64,000 bases of DNA from assembly GCF_901709675.1 (NCBI RefSeq), contig NC_051089.1, positions 6,135,476 through 6,199,475 of the forward strand, in the 5' to 3' direction. Below, piece after piece: positions 60,201 through 64,000 of the stretch. Both the position numbers and the translations under genes were made by a program. The DNA is from Syngnathus acus. Lineage: Eukaryota; Chordata; Actinopteri; Syngnathiformes; Syngnathidae. The first letter of the stretch is position 1. Each line of letters starts with the position of its first letter. The notes beneath the pieces were generated by a model. The model did not search any database. It was not told where the DNA came from and worked only from the letters and a program-made list of their open reading frames with translations.

Positions 60201-62510
60201 ATTTCCTATTTTCATCAACTCAGACTTGAAACAAAAAAGCACAAAGTGTGCTTATTTGCTTCCTCTTTTTGGACGTCTGCATTTGTTAATACACACACAA
60301 AAAAAAAAACCTCCAATGCAGAAACAGAAATCTTTTGGTGAATGAATTTTTTTTAAGAAACAAAACTTGCAATTAAAAACGAATGCAAATGTAATTAAAT
60401 GTAAAGTATTTAATTGACATAACTCCATTTTAAAAAGTGCAACCAAACACTTAAATGAGCTCTTATTTTAACTCAGAAAAAAAACAATAGAGTGGTGCGT
60501 CGAGACGAGATACAAGTTTACTTCCTTCTATGAGCACCCTTACAATTCAAAACTCATATTTCAAATAATCCTTCCCCTTTCAAAGTCCGAATGACAGCTT
60601 GTATTTCTAAAAACTTGAATCGACTCACTCAGATCTCAAGGCACCACAGTAACATTTTAAAAACCCAGCCAAGTAAATATAAATAAACAAATAGATAGAA
60701 ATTAAATACATTAAAGGATTGGCTTACTACAAAGTCAGAATCTGCATTTGTCAATTAAAAATGTAAAAAAAATTATGATTACAAATAAAAAAATCACAAG
60801 GCAATATTTGATTGATATGCAGCTGCATTCTCAACAAAACATACATTAAAAAACAATAACAGTGAACAAAAAGCAGTAAAAAAAACAACAGTTTGGATTC
60901 TCTTGCCCCAAAACCAATGATTAATAATAAATATATGAAAATATATTTTTTAAATGATGTTGACCCCAGTGAGCACCTGCATTTTTAATCAAAAATAAAA
61001 TACAAATAAAAACAAAAAAGTAATAAACATAATTCTATTTACAGTATATATATGATCAATATCTATGCATTAGTATATCAATGCTGCACAAAGAAATATT
61101 GGAAAAATGTGTTTAACTTTCCCGTGAAACTTTGCATATTGCGCAATGAGACACAAGCAGGGCATATAAAACAAGTCCAAAGAGGGTAATAAAAACTATC
61201 TGCATTTGTGACAGGAATGAGGTGGTCTGAATCCTTGCAGCTCATTTAGAAAGTGAAAGAAAGTTGGAAACGCTTTCACTTTCACTATGGTCATCCGGTA
61301 AAAGACACTGGCCACATAAAGGAACGCCTTGTCAAAAGATTACTTATGCATAGTTTGGTGGGGAGGGGGGGCGGGGGGGAAACATCTTTGTTGAGCTCTC
61401 CATTACAAGAAAAACAATGAGTGAACTTTTTTGGGTAGAGTACATTATGTGCCTTGTTTGGGAAGGCTGCATTCAACATTTTTTTAAATACCCCAACATT
61501 ACAGTTCATGTCAGCTCAAGTAAACAACTTGGGCGTAGTCGCTGGTACGAGCAACGAAGCTGCTAAATTCATCAACAGACCAAAATGTCCTAGTAGCCTA
61601 TACACAAGGACAAAATTGTTCATAGTTCTCTGTTAATGGGGGGAAAAAAACACATTGGTAACCCCTAACCGAACTTAGAATCAACAAAAGCTATAATAAG
61701 ATTAGAATGAGATCTTGCTTTTGAGTTATGGTTCAAGAGAATTATTTAAAAAAAGAAACCATGAAGCTTATGGAACAGGTCTGGACAAAAAGGATGGTAC
61801 CACTGGACAAGACTTGCACACTTTTCAGGAAAATTAAAATATAAACTGGTATACCATGTTTTCTTTTTTTTTTTTTTTTTTGAAACCACGTGACACAGTA
61901 AATTTGTTTGTGATTTTATTAGTTATAAATGAAGTTCAGTACAAAACATGTACAGTAAAGTGTGCCCTGGATAAAAGATGACAAAGCTCGTGCTCATGCA
62001 GATAACAGTATCTATAAGATACACTAGATTTAATCCATCTGCACGCATTGATAGGTGATGACAAAAAGAATGCAATCGTACCTTAGGAACAACAAAATCT
62101 AGCGAGGGCGGACACACTTTTTTTTTTTCTGCAATAAAATAACACGATCGACGCCTGGAAAACTTGCATTGCAATCTGCCCTTTTTTTTTTTTTTAAAGT
62201 TATTTTTTCAAAACATGGTTTCATAAACTTGGAGATAAAAAGCAGTGATACAAGATGTTTCAACATTTAGAATAATAACAATGCTGCTGTAACAGGTATA
62301 CAATGCACTTTTGATTTCATGTTTTTTGTAATATACATATATATATGGTAAAAGAAGGCAACATCAAACAATAATAAATAATTATTCACGTACCTACTCA
62401 TGTATGCGCATGCAAACATGATTGAATCTTTTAACACAGCATGTGGCCGTTTCCATGGAAACACAAGTGAGAAATTTCCAGTTGATTGATTGATCACAGC
62501 GTCTTTAGCC
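60200..62510 (-). other. trpm7: trpm7 3' UTR and intergenic AT-rich region
   Basis: About 2.3 kb without supportable exons on either strand, very rich in A and T. On the minus strand, several AATAAA words occur, one at 61915-61920; the trpm7 mRNA may end there or further left. No recognisable mobile element is seen. Confidence 0.5.
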
Positions 62511-63435
62511 TCATTGATTGGTGCGGTTCCTTGGCTCCGCCCCTCGGGTAGACACCTGCTCAGGTGTGTACTCGTTCCTCTTCAGATCTAAACCACAACG
62601 CCAACATTGAATAAAACACTTGAACATTAAAATGTCATGCAGGGCTGGCTATATTATATTATATTATAGTATATAGTATAGTATTAATAGCAATTCAAAG
62701 TGTCGGGTGGAGGCGCCCTCTAGTGGTATGTTAAAGAATTACTGAATTAAATGTTCAAACAGAATTTGCGTATGCTCAAAACATGAGTGCAGAACAGGTC
62801 ACCGGGAAGTTTTAGCTTCCTGCAGCAGGAGTTACAACGATGTTTTGCCCGGAAGTTCCTAATGGCGTCGTCACCCAGGTTGGCGGGTCCAAAGATCATG
62901 TCGTAAGACCTGTGCGCAGGCGCCATAGAACAAAAATGAAAAAGAAACATGACACAAATAAAGCCCTGTTCAAAAGCACGTCGACAACCAACCCATTCTA
63001 ATAAATATATATGACATTTATTTTTAGGTCAAGTTAATAGAGGTTTCCATTTAATTAAGGTCTTGGTGTGGTTCATGTGACAGACGTGAACGTACCCCTT
63101 CTCGCCGCTCTTTATTACCGACGGATCAGTCAGAATTTCTCCGACCCCTGAAGAGAAAGAGGCGAAATGTAATAAGAGCCTCAAGGAAGAAAAAAAAAAA
63201 GTGCCAAGCGAGAGGCGTGTCGATGTTACCCTGCAGGTCGAGCACCAGCAGCTCGCCGCGCGTGTACTCGTAGGTCCAGTGGCTGAAGGCCAACATGGTC
63301 TCCTCCAGGAGGTTGGTGGGAGCAATCTCGTCGCCGTTGTTGTTGTTGAACTTGCGGAACTCGCCCGTGATGCACTCCTCGATGGCAAACCACTGGCCCG
63401 CGGAGTGACAGTAGAGGAGGAACACCTCCAGGAAC
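62511..63435 (-). CDS. trpm7: TRPM7 channel-kinase, C-terminal exons (partial)
   Basis: Four minus-strand exons are present: 63230-63435, 63096-63147, 62803-62909 and 62511-62587 (ending in TGA), with consistent phases. They encode [91 protein letters not shown] and [20 protein letters not shown]. This is the C-terminal half of the alpha-kinase domain: the Asp in LLVLDLQG, the GPANLG loop, and the zinc-site His and Cys of [13 protein letters not shown]7 is a Mg/Ca/Zn-permeable channel fused to this Ser/Thr kinase. TRPM6 is the alternative; near-identity with human TRPM7 favours TRPM7. The C-terminal tail after the zinc site is short ([20 protein letters not shown]) compared with human. Upstream exons lie beyond the window. 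Confidence 0.93.
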
Positions 63436-64000
63436 CTGCATGCAAACCAGAAATGGTGGCACATCTAAAAACATGCCTTTGGGATTTTCATAATCTTTTT
63501 GGCTTTTGATCATTTTGTGGAGCGTAATCACGTCATAGTTAGCATGTTTACCTCACAGTTATAATTTTCATGGTTGGAATGTCATGTCAGGGCTTGCATG
63601 TTTTCACGAAGCTTGTGTGGTGTTTCTCCGGGTACTCAGAGTTCTTCTCTCTACAAGTCTCGACATGACACTATCATTGGGTAATTGTCTATAGGTGCAA
63701 ATTTGTTCAAGTTCCAGAGTGGCATGTGACACACCTCAACAGCTTCTGTCTAAACAGGAACGCAGACACCTGAAAGGCACCTTTTCTTTTGTCTTTAAGC
63801 GTCAAAACCAGCTGCTCAGTGAGAATAAGGCTTATGGGAACGCACTTTAATATGCATGCTCGGCAACGGTTGAGGTGGAGCAGCTCACAAGATTGTTTTG
63901 TTCACCCTTGAGGGCAAAACCTGCTACAATTAATGAGGATGAGACATCTTTTGTTTGGTAATCTATTTTTGGAGGCTCCAACATAAAATGTGGTGGTGGT
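63436..64000 (-). other. trpm7: trpm7 intron, continuing past the window
   Basis: Sequence upstream (minus strand) of the acceptor TTTGCATGCAG at 63436. No exon was recognised up to the right edge. Confidence 0.65.

Overview
The window is nuclear DNA of a vertebrate, almost certainly a teleost (percomorph-like) fish. Genes are split into many short exons with GT-AG introns, UTRs are AT-rich, and the interspersed repeats are typical of teleost genomes. The closest protein resemblances are to vertebrate proteins encoded at human 15q21. There is no bacterial, viral or CRISPR content. Exon boundaries below were read by hand from splice sites, reading phase and remembered family sequences; no search was run.

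Layout, left to right. (1) atosa/fam214a, + strand, 11 coding exons from 1153 to 7655; only the extreme N-terminus is missing. (2) arpp19, + strand, 3 coding exons, 9886-11858. (3) myo5a (myosin Va heavy chain), + strand, 42 coding exons, 13933-40199, with the three alternative tail exons B, D and F present. (4) gnb5 (G-protein beta-5), + strand, 12 coding exons, 44544-53771, encoding the long form with a 42-residue N-terminal extension. (5) bcl2l10 (Bcl-2 family), + strand, 2 coding exons plus an upstream noncoding exon, 55.2-58.1 kb. (6) A selenoprotein W-family gene on the - strand (CDS 59141-59990) with an in-frame UGA in a Cys-Gly-Ser-Sec motif and a convincing SECIS element in a separate 3' UTR exon. 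(7) The last four coding exons of trpm7 on the - strand (62511-63435), covering the C-terminal part of the alpha-kinase domain; the rest lies beyond the right edge.

The order atosa-arpp19-myo5a-gnb5-bcl2l10 matches human FAM214A-ARPP19-MYO5A-(MYO5C)-GNB5-BCL2L10, with MYO5C absent here and trpm7 plus the selenoprotein gene brought next to bcl2l10. The genes are neighbours by descent, not a functional operon: ARPP19 is a PP2A-B55 inhibitor, myosin Va an actin motor, Gbeta5 a partner of R7-RGS proteins, Bcl2l10 an apoptosis regulator, SelW a small redox selenoprotein and TRPM7 a channel-kinase.

The most unusual non-genic structure is in the 4.8-kb third intron of gnb5. It holds a tandem array of about 234-bp units, each carrying a 35-nt-arm foldback hairpin (seven copies), together with three tRNA-like repeats and other transposon debris. 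Other repeats include two copies of a common teleost interspersed repeat, a LINE-like 3' fragment, a 453-bp MITE with terminal inverted repeats in a myo5a intron, a nearly identical 64-bp sequence present twice in myo5a introns, and a TTAGGG-containing minisatellite between gnb5 and bcl2l10.
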